Source: Colocasia esculenta
Lineage: Eukaryota > Streptophyta > Magnoliopsida > Alismatales > Araceae
Assembly (NCBI GenBank): GCA_014218235.1
Contig: CM024756.1
Location: 75,204,152-75,268,151 of the forward strand
Direction of reading: 5' to 3'
DNA: 64,000 bases
Made by a program: the position numbers and the translations under genes. The notes beneath the pieces were generated by a model, which saw only the letters and a program-made list of their open reading frames with translations, had not been told where the DNA came from and did not search any database. This document shows, in pieces, positions 35,828 through 46,563 of this stretch (position 1 is its first letter; every line of letters starts with the position of its first letter).

Positions 35828-38464
35828 GAAACTTTAATCTTTAAAGAATCAAAAACATGAGAGCTATCAACATAACGTTATGCACACATGAAAGGGGAAC
35901 ACAACTAGCAAGAATCTCACATACCCTTAAGTACATACATAACCCTTTTCACATGCTTTAGGTTGATGATTTCACATGGTTTAACGGCTGTAAACCTATA
36001 CATGAAAGCTACAACATGGCATAAAACATATCATGTGATCAAGCAATCATGCTATCTTGTACCCGTTTTCACCAATTATCCCCTAACATGAATTCTAAAC
36101 ATCTTTGCACATGATAACATGATGATAATAACATAAATTCACTGATTCACATGATCTCATATTCGTCTCACATGGTTTTCAATAACATATTTTCACATCC
36201 TTAGTTTCACATTTTCTTTACGCAAGTTCCTTTTTCACATGGTTCACTTTACACATACAGATTCACATTGTCACTTACACATTTACACATGGACACATAC
36301 ACATTACACATTTTAGGTGCCGTGACACATAGTCCAAACCACCAAATAAGGACATATACACATCACATTACACATAGAGGCCATCTAGGCATTCCAACGG
36401 CGACTCTTGGACTGCGCAGACCAGGAGAACAAGTCTCCATCCTAACCAGTGGTACTTGTCCACCTCCATTTCCCCCTAATGCCCTTAGGGTCACTTACAC
36501 ATTGAACTTTTCAGGGGTACTTTTCCCTGATACAGCTCCACATCCCTCTACGGAAGCAGTGTCACATTGGCACAGTTACACATTTACACATTTACCGTTT
36601 TACACATGGTTTTACACTTCACACTTTTCATCTCATTCAGTTTCTCACTCACATTAATATCTCTGTTTTTCCTAACATGGTACTACAAAATTTCAAGAGC
36701 TTAGCACACAGTAATTTCATCAATCAAGTTGGTTTTAGACAATAACTAATCACATTACGATATACACGTAGATTATCACATTTCACATGAAAATACATAA
36801 CTTCTTATTTACTGGTCCAAATGACCTGAAATTTTAACCACATGCTGTTTTCGGGTTCAAGATCTTACACTCAAATTTCAGGTTTTTTTGAGCTAAATAG
36901 AATTTACAGAAAATAAAACACCTATTAGCATACTATTCACAACTTAAGTTAACATGGGGTTTAATACATCATGCAAATTGCCACTTACTGTTTTAAACAG
37001 AGGCTACTAATATATGCATGATTTGAGAATACAAAATTTCCCTAAATCATACATCTATAGATCAATCACACCAAACCATTTTAATTTTTTTTGCATGCCT
37101 TTCTATTTATCGACCGAATTCATTTGCAACTCATGCAAGCATGGATCAATTTACCGAAATTGGGCATACATCTACTGATCTACTAATCTTCATGAACTGA
37201 CAAAAACTAAGGCATTCAGTTTAATCCTACTCATGGAACATGGATTGGCATGAATATTATCAAGTCATGCTTAAAAGTTTAAGGAATACAATTCCTACAT
37301 TCACCATCACAAACCACATTCATCCACACACCACAATTGATAATATACATATAGTATAAGATTACCATATTCCTCATCACGGAAACCATACCGAAATTAA
37401 TGTAAAGGAAGGGCAGAACAGATCACTGTTCTGTCCAGAGGAACTTGGCTGCAGTCTCTGGCCGCTGACTCAGGGTCAGCGACAGGGCCGATGGACGCCA
37501 AGCATGATCTGGGTGTCCAGGGACCTTGCCATCAAGCCAGGTCTGTGCAGAAACACAGACCCGACCTCTCAAGATTTGGTGAATGGGAGGGTCTAGGACT
37601 CGAGGGAAATGTACAAAAATTAAAAACCAACCTAGACTCATACGGGAACATCATGGATAGGTCACTTGCCTTCTAAAAATTCCTCCAAAGGATTTAGGGC
37701 TCGGTGAAGCTCTCCTTGGGCTGTCCCAAGAAGTGCAAAACTCCATCCAATGATCTCTTCCTCGGGCTCCTGGATGATCTCCACGCCAAGGGGATGTCGG
37801 GGAAGCCTCCTCCTTTGATCCAGCAACCTCCTTGAAGCAGTAGATTTCCGGATCAAGCATCAGAAGTGTGGGTTTTTTTTTTTTGGGTGGCAAGGTGGGT
37901 TTTTCCCTCAGCTTTCTCCTAGGGTTTTCTTCTCTCTTTTTTTCTCTCCTCTTGCAAGGTGAAGGGAAGAGTGGGGAGAGGCCATTTCGGGTTCAGACCT
38001 AAGGAGAGTCTCTCTCCCACTCACCATGCTGATTTGACAGCCTTCAGAGCCGTTGGGGACATCCCCCAATGGTTGGCTTACCTTGTTTCAGAAGCTTGCA
38101 GCTCTGCTGCGCATGCAGGCCAGAGAGATTGGCGTCCATATCGCTGGACGCCAGGATTAGTGTTGGCCTCCATGTCTGGACGCTGACACCACCTAAACGG
38201 CCTGGGCTTGACGCCAAGGTGGCCTTCGGCCAGAACTCTAAAATATGCAGAAAACCGTGCATACCGGGCATATATACATGCAATATGTATACGGTATTAT
38301 ATCCATACTATCACCATGCAATACGTACATTATTTATATTTAATATAAACACATGCACACGTACTCGTACTAATTAATATGTACGTAAATATGTACATAC
38401 ATACACAAGCACAAACACACACACACAAATACAAATAATGCGACGGAAATTCGAGGGCCTTACA
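35824..38464 (-). repeat. gypsy B 5' LTR partial copy in tandem unit 3
   Basis: Almost identical to unit 2 over this part. It ends GGGCCTTACA at 38464 and is followed by the TGAGC duplication that matches 19389-19393. Confidence 0.9.
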
Positions 38465-38469
38465 TGAGC

Positions 38470-38475
38470 TGCCAT
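38470..38475 (-). pseudogene. copia1 gag start codon and first codons
   Basis: On the minus strand ATGGCAGCTCA reads M-A-A-Q. The reading is cut by gypsy B inside the TGAGC/GCTCA duplication and resumes at 19393 with GHFEGQSVNRP. The same start is present in the tandem units near 31190 and 34837. Confidence 0.85.
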
Positions 38476-38522
38476 TATCTTTTCTCTTCAGATCGTTGGA
38501 TCTTCTTTGTTGAAGAGACTTG

Positions 38523-38534
38523 GCTCTGATACCA
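38523..38534 (-). promoter_or_regulatory. copia1 primer-binding site
   Basis: On the minus strand TGGTATCAGAGC, two bases from the LTR end; it is complementary to initiator-Met tRNA. Confidence 0.93.
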
Positions 38535-38536
38535 CT

Positions 38537-40707
38537 TGTTGCCCAGCCAGCAAGCCCAGAGGGGGGGGGGTTGAATGGGATTCTTAAACATTAATTATCT
38601 AAACTTGTCAACAAAACATTCGTACAAAAACACTACATTTGACTGTTAGTGTTAGTAGTAAAGAAAAACACAAATCACAAACAAGCAATCACACTACACA
38701 AGGTTTTTATCCTGGTTCGGACCTCCTATCCATAGGAGTCCTACGTCCTACTCAGGATTCCACTACTCAAGGGTACAGTCCCCCTCACGGACACTTACAC
38801 ATCCAGCCGCAGCTGGCCTTCTCTTCACAACCCGAAGAGGAAAACAACACCCTGGAACCCAGGTCTTCCTTCAACACGAAGGGAATAAAACCACCTATTA
38901 CCAACAGGTCTTCTCTTCTCAACCGAAGAGGAACAACAACTGAAAAGTGTTAAAGAGAAGACCAGCCCCTAGACCAAGCTCATAGAACAATGCTTGATCT
39001 GAAGGAGGACTGAGAGAGAAAGATCTACAATGAAGGAGTCTCTCAGTACACTAGTGCTCTCTGAAAGCTAAGTAATGAACGCAGAGAGGCTAAGGCTACA
39101 AAAGAGTTGGGATGAAAATAGCTCTTCTGTTGAGACTCTTTTGAGTGAAAAATTGAATCTTCAAAAGTTGTTTTTTAAGAGTCTTCAGACTTGAATATAT
39201 ATCTTCTCTTGAGGAAGTAGTCGTTGATATGTCTGTTCTCTATGCTTTGGTATTCGTTAGACTGCATGGTATTGTAGAGCTTCTAGTCAACGGTCCTTTA
39301 TGTTCATGCATGCAAAGAAAAGATCCTTCTCGATATCCTTTATCTTTCATTTTGTCTAACATTGTAAATGGTTGTGCTGTCAGAGACCTGCACACAATAA
39401 ATGTTGAATGATAACAGCTACGTTGTCTCTTGTTGTCAGTCAACGTTAGAACGAATACACATCAAAATAGAAATGTCATTCTACTTCCTAAAAAGATGTT
39501 TCCAATATAAGCTTAGGAATAGAAGATATTTGAGCATGCAATATGCAGTGAAATGTTCAGTCATAATAAGTGCATGGATATCGGAGAAAAGCGAGGGAAG
39601 ACTTTGACATTCAAAATATCAAAATATGTTTAATATCAAGTCGTTATAGCTCATGAAATCGTTGTAAGTACGACTTATGAAACTGTTGTGTGAATGAGTC
39701 GATGTTCATGTAAATCGTTGCACATGTACAAGTAAATCGACGTGAACATAAATCGTTATACAATCATAACGAAATCGTTGTAGACACAAATCGTTATGAG
39801 AGTATAAGCAAGTCGTTATGAACAAGTCGTTATAACCAAATCGTTGTCTCACTTATCGAGTCGATGAGTGATCAATCGTTGTTTTGCTTTATCAAATCAT
39901 TACACAGATCAAGTAGTTGTTGTGACTTATCGAATCGTTATAGCAAGCAAATCATTGTGTAACTTATTGAGTCATTATATGACCAAATCGTTGTTGTAAC
40001 TTGTTGAATCGTTATGAATTCTGAATCGTTGTGAGAACAAATCGTTATTCTCACTTTTCAATTTTTGTGAGAGAAAATCGTTGGTCTCACTTATCAAATC
40101 GTTATGAGAAACAGAATCGTTGTGAGAGAAAATCGTTGTTCTCACTTATCAAATCGTTATGAGAACAAAATCTTGTGAGAGCACAATCGTTGTTCTCTCT
40201 TATCAAATCGTTATGAGAAATAGAATCGTTGTGAGAGCAAATCATTGTTATCACTTATCAAATCGTTGTGAGAAACAGAATCGTTGTGAGAGCAAATCGT
40301 TGTTCTCTCTTATCAAATCGTTATGAGAAATAGAATCGTTGTGAGAGCAAATCATTGTTTCACTTATCAAATCGTTGTGAGAAACAGAATCGTTGTGAGA
40401 GCAATCGTTGTTCTCACTTATCAAATCGTTGTTAGAAACAAAATCGTTGTTCTCACTTGTCAAATCGTTATGAGAAACAGAATCGTTGTGGCTTGTAGAA
40501 AGTCGATGTGTACTTAGAGAAATTTTCTGCTCTGTATTTTAAATGCTACAAAGTGAGAAATACTTACATCTTTTCTTGATTTCGCCTGATTTACTTCCTG
40601 AGCCTAAGCTTCATGAAAACTTGTTAGATGACACTTTATTGATGTTTTGTTAATCACCAAAATAGATTTATAATTCATAAAATTATATGGGGATAAACTA
40701 ATCATCA
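38537..40707 (-). repeat. copia1 5' LTR, complete copy
   Basis: A 2171-bp LTR bounded by the primer-binding site on the left and the GTTAT duplication (40708-40712) on the right. It contains a TCGTTGT array at 39635-40505, longer than in the 3' LTR. A candidate TATA box is at 39191-39203. Confidence 0.93.
39635..40505. repeat. TCGTTGT/TCGTTAT array in copia1 5' LTR
   Basis: About 870 bp of the same degenerate array as 4140-4830, with several more 55-60-bp units. Repeated units translate into a periodic peptide on the minus strand (HNDLIS, ENND), which is a by-product of the DNA repeat. Confidence 0.82.
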
Positions 40708-40712
40708 GTTAT

Positions 40713-41059
40713 TGTGTCTCAGGTAAGTCAGACAATGACGTTATACATACCTATGGGACAGGACCAGAGTGATGAGTGACCTGGAGTCAAATGACGAAGT
40801 TACCCTAGCACAATGTAGTCTGGTAGTTATTGCTTTAGATTTTTTTTCCATGTAATGATGTCATTGAGCCCTATTTATTGGCTTCGAATTAGTGGTTGTA
40901 ATAGTCTTAGTGAGTATAGAATGAAATCAAGAGTTTATTTCAATTATTGTTCACATTAGATGCTCTGATGTTTGCGAAAGTATGCGCACTTGTCATTACC
41001 ATATTCGTGCTCGTGTCTCCCTCTCATTTATTCCGCTGCTAAATTGGAGGGGCATGACA
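40713..41059. repeat. Right half of the old LTR-like sequence interrupted by copia1
   Basis: Continues the sequence broken at 3025. It ends in CTGCTAAATTGGAGGGGCATGACA, an LTR-like CA end, but no primer-binding site follows, which suggests a solo or truncated LTR. The end position is inference. Confidence 0.5.
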
Positions 41060-41362
41060 ATAGCAATCTGTCATAATCGAGAGTTTGTTGAGTTACAATG
41101 TGTATGATGACATGTGCTTAAATGTTTTGATGATGTTTAACATAATTGGTGTTACATTGATGTTTGATAATGTTTAGTTGTTACTTGAAAGTAATGTCTA
41201 CATGAAAATAGTGCTTCTACGACTATTCATGTATCCATTATATCTCACATAGAATGTCTTTTGATGTAGGTGTGATGTGTGAGGTCCCAAATTTTGTGCA
41301 TTTAATAATGTTTATTTGAGCATATTACAAATAATTACTTACTCATGTGCATGTGTATGTAT
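41060..41362. other. Unassigned AT-rich sequence before the gap
   Basis: No coding reading or recognised repeat is seen. TGTGAGGTCCCAAATTTTG at about 41277 could be the start of another LTR, but the sequence runs into the N run. Confidence 0.4.
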
Positions 41363-41462
41363 NNNNNNNNNNNNNNNNNNNNNNNNNNNNNNNNNNNNNN
41401 NNNNNNNNNNNNNNNNNNNNNNNNNNNNNNNNNNNNNNNNNNNNNNNNNNNNNNNNNNNNNN
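41363..41462. other. Assembly gap of exactly 100 N
   Basis: 100 consecutive N, a conventional scaffold-gap size; the true distance is unknown. It removes most of gypsy C pol and its 3' LTR, and the left target duplication of gypsy C cannot be seen. Confidence 0.99.
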
Positions 41463-42110
41463 GTGCCATCCGATAAGGTGCCTTCGAGATAGGAGAGATA
41501 CCTAGAAGCAACTCTAGAGTGAACTCTATCTCTCTAGCCGGTGGCAATCCAGATAAATCATCAGGAAAGACATCTGGAAAATCCTGCACTACATCTATCT
41601 CGGCAAGAGTAAGTGACTCATCAGCCTTGGGTATTAAAACCACACTGGCAAAAAGCGTCACAACCTTGTTCACCATTCTCATTGCCCTCATGGCCGAGAT
41701 GACAAACATTCCTGCTAAGTTCCTCGCAAAGGATGAGAAAATTCATCCTCACCAGGAATGCGGAAAACAATCTTCTTCCCACGGCAATCTACCAATGCAT
41801 AGTGCTCCTCTAGCCAATCCATACCAAGAATAGCATCATAGTCCTTCATCTTAAGCAAGAAGAAACACCCTTCTAGGACTCTATCCTCAATGCACACCAG
41901 TAAAGACGGAATACACTTCCTAGTCGATACTGTACCCGCAGGTGTATGCACAGACAAAGGGACTTCTAAATCCTCAGACTCTACCCCTGACTCTAAAGCT
42001 AACTGCCTAGCAAAACGCTCAGAAATGAACGAGTGAGTAGCACCCGTATCGAGCAAAACCCGAGCATGCACACCTAAGAACAAAACTGTACCATCGGTGA
42101 CATGATCTGC
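41463..42110 (-). pseudogene. gypsy C protease and pol N-terminus
   Basis: At 42083-41715 the reading gives the protease with LLDTGATHSFISERFARQL and GMDWLEEHYALVDC. At 41709-41463 it gives the protease-RT linker (VVQDFPDVFPDDLSGLPP, ISKAPYRMA), ending in the N run. The D-T-G is intact; there is one frame change near 41712. Confidence 0.88.
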
Positions 42111-42856
42111 TACTCGGCGTCCTCACGAGCTAACACAAACACTCGAGCTGGGGCTCGAGGTCTCCATGGTCGTCCTGTTGCTGGCGCTGCTGCTGCTGCT
42201 ACTGAGGCTGGCCCCCGCTGGGCTCCCTGCTGAAGCCTCGGACAATCCTTAATCTTATGATCACTGCTCCCGCACTTTAAGCACTTTCCTGCTACTAGCC
42301 AACACTCCGTACCGCCATGTGCCCTCCCGCAATGAGGACAATCCTTCTTACCACTAGGGGAACGTTGAGAGAAGATACCTGACCACTGCCTGATGCCACA
42401 GGACACTGCAGTGACTGGAAAGTCGCCTTCTTCTTCTCCTGTCTCTAGAAAGGAGCTGCTGGCCTCTTTTGAGAAGCCTTCTTCTCCTCCAGATACTGCT
42501 CCATCTCCCCCTCCTGCCGACACGCCGCGCTGAGCGCCTGCTCAAGAGTACGATGGTCGAAAGCCACCAACCTCGTCCTCAGTGATGGTTTCAGACCCAT
42601 CACGAATTTCTTCGCCTTCCTGCGCTCATCAGCTACAATATGAGGGGCGTACTTTGATAGCTCGGCAAACCTGGCCTCGTACTCCAGCACGGTCATGGTG
42701 CCCTGAGTCAACGAGAGGAACTCCTGCTCCATTTGTCCTGAATGTGTCCGAAACAAATGGCTCGGAAAAGCCTCACGAACTCATCCCATCCGACTTCCAC
42801 GACACCATCCTCGAACCGAGTACGTAACAACGAGGACACCATACATCAGCTCGCTC

Positions 42857-42931
42857 CTGCCAAAACCATCCATAGAGAAACCAACATAATTTATACTTAA
42901 AGTAATAACCACTAGATTAGATTACACATAC
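42857..42931 (-). other. gypsy C gag intron 2 (75 bp)
   Basis: The donor is CTACAG|GTATGTGTAATC and the acceptor GGTTTTGGCAG|GAGCGAGC. It has an in-frame TAA if retained. The position is identical to the gypsy B intron 2, while the interior sequence shows little similarity. Confidence 0.82.
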
Positions 42932-43131
42932 CTGTAGCATATAGGTGGCCAAAGTGACCTTGTCGTCCTCAGCGCACCTAATGGCCCGGAAGATCTTTTC
43001 AATCTCCCTCATCCAGTTCTCAGCTAATAATGGATTGCTCTCCCCCTTAAAAGAAGGTGGCGACATTCTCTTGAACCTTTCATGATGGAGGGTCCACCAT
43101 GGTCAGCCTGGGGAACTGGTACCTGAGCCTG

Positions 43132-43212
43132 CTACAACAGCAACAAAATTAACACATATAACATAACAATCATGCATTTAATAATACAGACTACTTATCT
43201 TATTATTCTAAC
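43132..43212 (-). other. gypsy C gag intron 1 (81 bp)
   Basis: The donor is GAGGCTCAG|GTTAGAATAATA and the acceptor TTGCTGTTGTAG|CAGGCTCAG. It has the same length and position as in gypsy B, with an in-frame TAA soon after the donor. Confidence 0.8.
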
Positions 43213-43571
43213 CTGAGCCTCCAACTGGGCCTGGAGTGCAGCCTGAGTGTGGGCCTGTGTTAGCATGGCCTGCACCAAACCCTGCATGAACACTCCATAG
43301 TCTACTGGTGGCGGTGGAGGAAGTACAACCCTGGGGGCAGGGGCCTGCTGCTCACCCTGATCCTCACGCCGAGGCTCATCTCTCCTGCTTGCCATCACGA
43401 GCAGGAACACCACGCCTACTACGCGAAGCCATATCTTGTAAAATGGATTAATCACCATTAGAACTAAACTATCATTTTGACAAATTACTTATCTATGTGG
43501 ACAATCTACACTGACTTAGTATACAATGAAGATGATGGTATATGCATATTTATGTACAATTTCAGCCTGAT

Positions 43572-43583
43572 GCTCTGATACCA
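43572..43583 (-). promoter_or_regulatory. gypsy C primer-binding site
   Basis: TGGTATCAGAGC on the minus strand, five bases from the LTR end, the same spacing as in gypsy B. Confidence 0.92.
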
Positions 43584-43588
43584 ATCTC

Positions 43589-46563
43589 TGTAACGACCCT
43601 CTTATATCGGTACGGTTCCACCAACCCACGTCGATATAGAAAGCATCGCTACAGTGGGACATTACCCAACACTAGTACAATAGGCTGAAACATACACAAA
43701 TATAATATCTCATGACAACGGAATTTAAAGAACGAAAAGAAATCTTATTCCATCATCCACATTCTATTCACAGTCCGTATAGTAGAAAAGAGAGCTAACT
43801 GTTCATAACTAAAATAAAATAAATACATTGTCCACATGAGACTAGCAGAGTCTTTATTACATACTATGAAGTATGAAAATTACAATGCTAACTCCACAAC
43901 TATCTCTCCTACTCTCGCTCCGAGTCGCTCCTAACGATCTCCTCGGAAGAAGTAGAAACGTTGCACCTGTACGCCGAAGCAAGAATGAGTTCAAAAGAAC
44001 TCAACAAGTAACACCAGCACACTAAACATACATGCATCAAGTAATCTCCATATCCTTACGCTAATCATTTACACATAATGCATGGAAGTGACAATTTTTC
44101 AAATAGAAGCCTATTCATGATTTCTACACATTTTACACATGGGATTTAGTTTTATACACAATAAACTAATCCTATCACATGCTTTCTACACTTTTCACTA
44201 TGCTAAACTGATTTCATTCAATCAATCATAAGCCACATGTTGATCATTTTACACAATATTTACACATTTCATAACAACTAATTTAACATGATTCTAAATA
44301 TGTTTTCACATAGTTAACATATTTATTTTAGAGAAAAGCTCGCTGTTTTACTACTATCATGTCACATTCACAAGAAACTTATCATTTTTGCATGCTTTCA
44401 TAGAATTTCCTTAACACATATTCACTTACACAGGTTCACAATTTACACATTTTCTTTCACTTAAACACATTTTCACTTTTCCTTAATGCCGTGACACATA
44501 GCCCAAACCACTTTAGAAGGACACACACTATCACATCACATATCAATCACCTAGGCATTCCAGTGATTAATCTTAGTTACTGCGCAGAACCGGGAGAAGC
44601 ACTCTCCACCCTAACCAGCGATACTTGTTCGCCTCCAAGATTTAATCCCAATGCCCATGGGACATCACACACTTTGAACTTTCCCGTGGGGACTTTACCA
44701 CAGTACAGTTCCACAGCCCTCTAAGGTAGCAGTGTCACCCATTGGCACATTAATACATTTTCTCAATTTCAACACATTTCTAAATACAAAATAATTACGC
44801 ATTCATCTCATATTCACACATTTACATTCTTCAGTATTACCTAGCATGGTACTACTATTTTCAGTATTAATCAAATTTTTACAACAATTCTAATCATGCT
44901 GAATTTTTTGCAGAATTAAACAATAATCATATAAGCATGTATTATTAATATCTAACATAAAACAAGTTTATATAGCTACTGTCATCTGTTCAGTACAGAA
45001 ATTTAACCAGAAATTCATCACAGTTTACCCATCCGCATACCAAAATTTACAATTTTCTGAGTTACACCTATTTTCTGAAAATTCTAACAGTGATGTTATC
45101 AACTGTAAAAATAGCCAAACTGACACAAATTTTCATTATTCGGATTCACAATTTATTTCATACATGAATACTGATAGTACAAATTTTATCACAAATTTTA
45201 GGAATTTAACTAGTTTCGCATGAATTCTTAACTTTTCTACATTGAAGTAGACATATTAACTATTTTTTCGGTTCAGAAAATTAAATAAACTATACAGATA
45301 TTATAAATTGTTCAAATTTTTATATCATGCATCAGATCTTATGAAAAATGTACAGAAATTCATGGCAATTAATTCTACACATTTCATAAACGACATTTTC
45401 CAAGATTAAAATTTTGTTGGTAGCACATTCCAAGAATTCTAATAATTAGTGAAAATTTCAAAAATGCACAATAACTCACAGTACAACCCCAAAAATATAT
45501 ATTTACATATTATATGAATTTTACTGTATATCCTCATGCAGAAAAACTCGAAAATTAATTTATATAAGGACAGACTTGCACACTGTTGCAGTCTGAAGAA
45601 CTCGACGTCATGGGATAGCCGTCTATAGGTTAACGGCATTATATGATGCCGCCAACACTGATATTAGCGGCAAGGATCTTGCCGTTAATATCCTGTCTAC
45701 ACAAACACAGACTGAAAGCCAACAAATCACTTGAAAGGGGGTTTCAGGACACGAGAAAAATCAGAAAAATTCCTGGGACATACTAGACACATGTAGGGTT
45801 GATGTGAATGGGGTACTTGCCTCCTGTAAAATCTACAAACGACGATTCAAGCCGGAGAAGCCCTCCTCGACCTGTGCCAAAGAGTCTCCAATCCCTCCTA
45901 CTTCGGATCTTCTGTTGATCTTCACAACACACCAGCGTGGGGAGTCGTTCCCGGATGTTCAAGGTTGACACCAGTCGATGCAGATCACCAACGAAGCCTC
46001 CCGAAGTCAAATCTCTCAGCGTTCGTTCAAGTTGAGGTTTTTGCATAGAAGAGCTAGGTTTTTGACCCAAGAGCCAAAGGGGTGGATCTGGCCGAAATCA
46101 GGATATTATAAAGGTTGGGGTCGGATAGGTTAAAGGGGCAAGTCTCAGAGCCGTGGGAAGGGTTTCCAAACAAGAGGCTAATTTTCGGAGGCTTTTCCGG
46201 ATCTGGAAACGTAACAGTCTGGGATATTGGCGTCCATATCTATGGTCGCCTATCCAAAATGGGCGTCCATCGATATTGCTCCCTACCCCTGGTCAGCGTC
46301 AACCGATGTGGACGCCGACTGGCCGACAAAACTCACTTTAATTATGCAGAATTTATATCACGACACACTTAAATATATATATATATATATATATGTATAT
46401 GTATGTATATAATGTATATTATACTTGAATACACTATGTACATTTCAATAATACTAATTCATACAATTTATATAATAAATACTTATACCCAATAATCTAT
46501 ATATTAATAGTATACACTTATACGCACATACATATAAACAAGGTGAAAATCAAGGGCCTTACA
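43589..46563 (-). repeat. gypsy C 5' LTR
   Basis: 2975 bp from TGTAACGACCC to GGGCCTTACA. It shares with the gypsy B LTR the ACACATTT-rich middle, the GTGACACATAGCCCAAACCA-like block (44490), the GCGTCCA motifs (46220-46320) and two hairpins (45634-45692), amid strong divergence. Confidence 0.9.
46373..46412. repeat. (AT)n microsatellite
   Basis: About 20 bp of pure AT followed by GTATAT-type steps, near the LTR edge of gypsy C, where the gypsy B LTR has a CA-rich run. Confidence 0.85.

Larger units (their letters stand above)
19394..38464 (-). mobile_element. gypsy B: Tekay/Del-like Ty3/gypsy chromovirus, with amplified 5' LTR
   Basis: Inserted after the third codon of copia1 gag with duplication TGAGC (19389-19393 and 38465-38469). 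Minus-strand order: 5' LTR, primer-binding site, gag with two introns, protease, RT, RNase H, integrase with chromodomain-like tail, polypurine tract and 3' LTR. The basic element is 19394-31184; the extra length comes from the triplicated 3.64-kb block. Pol is in the gypsy order (PR-RT-RH-IN). All reading frames are damaged. Confidence 0.9.
28553..39475. repeat. Three tandem units of about 3.64 kb spanning the gypsy B/copia1 boundary
   Basis: Units 28553-32191, 32192-35823 and 35824-39475 each hold the last roughly 2.6 kb of the gypsy B LTR (plus-strand order), the copia1 gag start and primer-binding site, and about 0.94 kb of copia1 LTR. Both internal junctions are the same: copia1 LTR ...AATAGAAATGTCAT joined to gypsy B LTR ...TCATGAAACTTTAATC, sharing only TCAT. 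Units 2 and 3 are nearly identical over their gypsy part. Unit 2 has many short deletions in 34500-35830 that the other units lack. Confidence 0.93.
3026..40707 (-). mobile_element. copia1: Sirevirus-type Ty1/copia retrotransposon, nested host element
   Basis: The element is bounded by TG...CA LTRs and flanked by the 5-bp duplication GTTAT (3021-3025 and 40708-40712). Reading on the minus strand, the order is 5' LTR, initiator-Met primer-binding site, gag, protease, integrase, RT, RNase H, env-like third ORF, small ORF, polypurine tract and 3' LTR. The Sirevirus assignment rests on the long gag with coiled coil and CCHC knuckles, the extra ORF after pol, the purine tract with its CATCA context and the 2-kb LTRs. 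It is interrupted by gypsy A and gypsy B and enlarged by a tandem triplication, so about 38 kb is occupied. All ORFs carry stops or frameshifts. Confidence 0.92.
42111..43432 (-). pseudogene. gypsy C gag with two introns
   Basis: Exon 1 runs from ATG 43432 to 43213 (MASR start, Pro-rich PPPPPVDYGVFMQGL, ending QLEAQ). Exon 2 is 43131-42932 (QAQVPVPQ...YMLQ). Exon 3 starts at 42856 (ERADVW) and continues through LEYEARFAELSKYAPH, then RRKAKKFVMGLKP, to the knuckles CPHCGRAHGGTEC and CGSSDHKIKDCP. Small indels break exons 1, 2 and 3. The exon layout is the same as in gypsy B. Confidence 0.85.
41463..46563 (-). mobile_element. gypsy C: second, partial member of the gypsy B family
   Basis: From the gap rightwards (3' to 5' of the element) it has the start of pol, protease, gag with two introns, a primer-binding site and a complete 5' LTR. 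The gene part is close to gypsy B; the LTR is much more diverged (2975 bp versus 3268 bp). RT, integrase and the 3' LTR would lie in or beyond the gap. Confidence 0.9.

Noticed and set aside
40251..40463. 70-codon minus-strand ORF with periodic HNDLIS/ENND peptide
   Set aside because: The periodicity is simply the translated DNA repeat of the copia1 LTR; no start context or conservation is seen.
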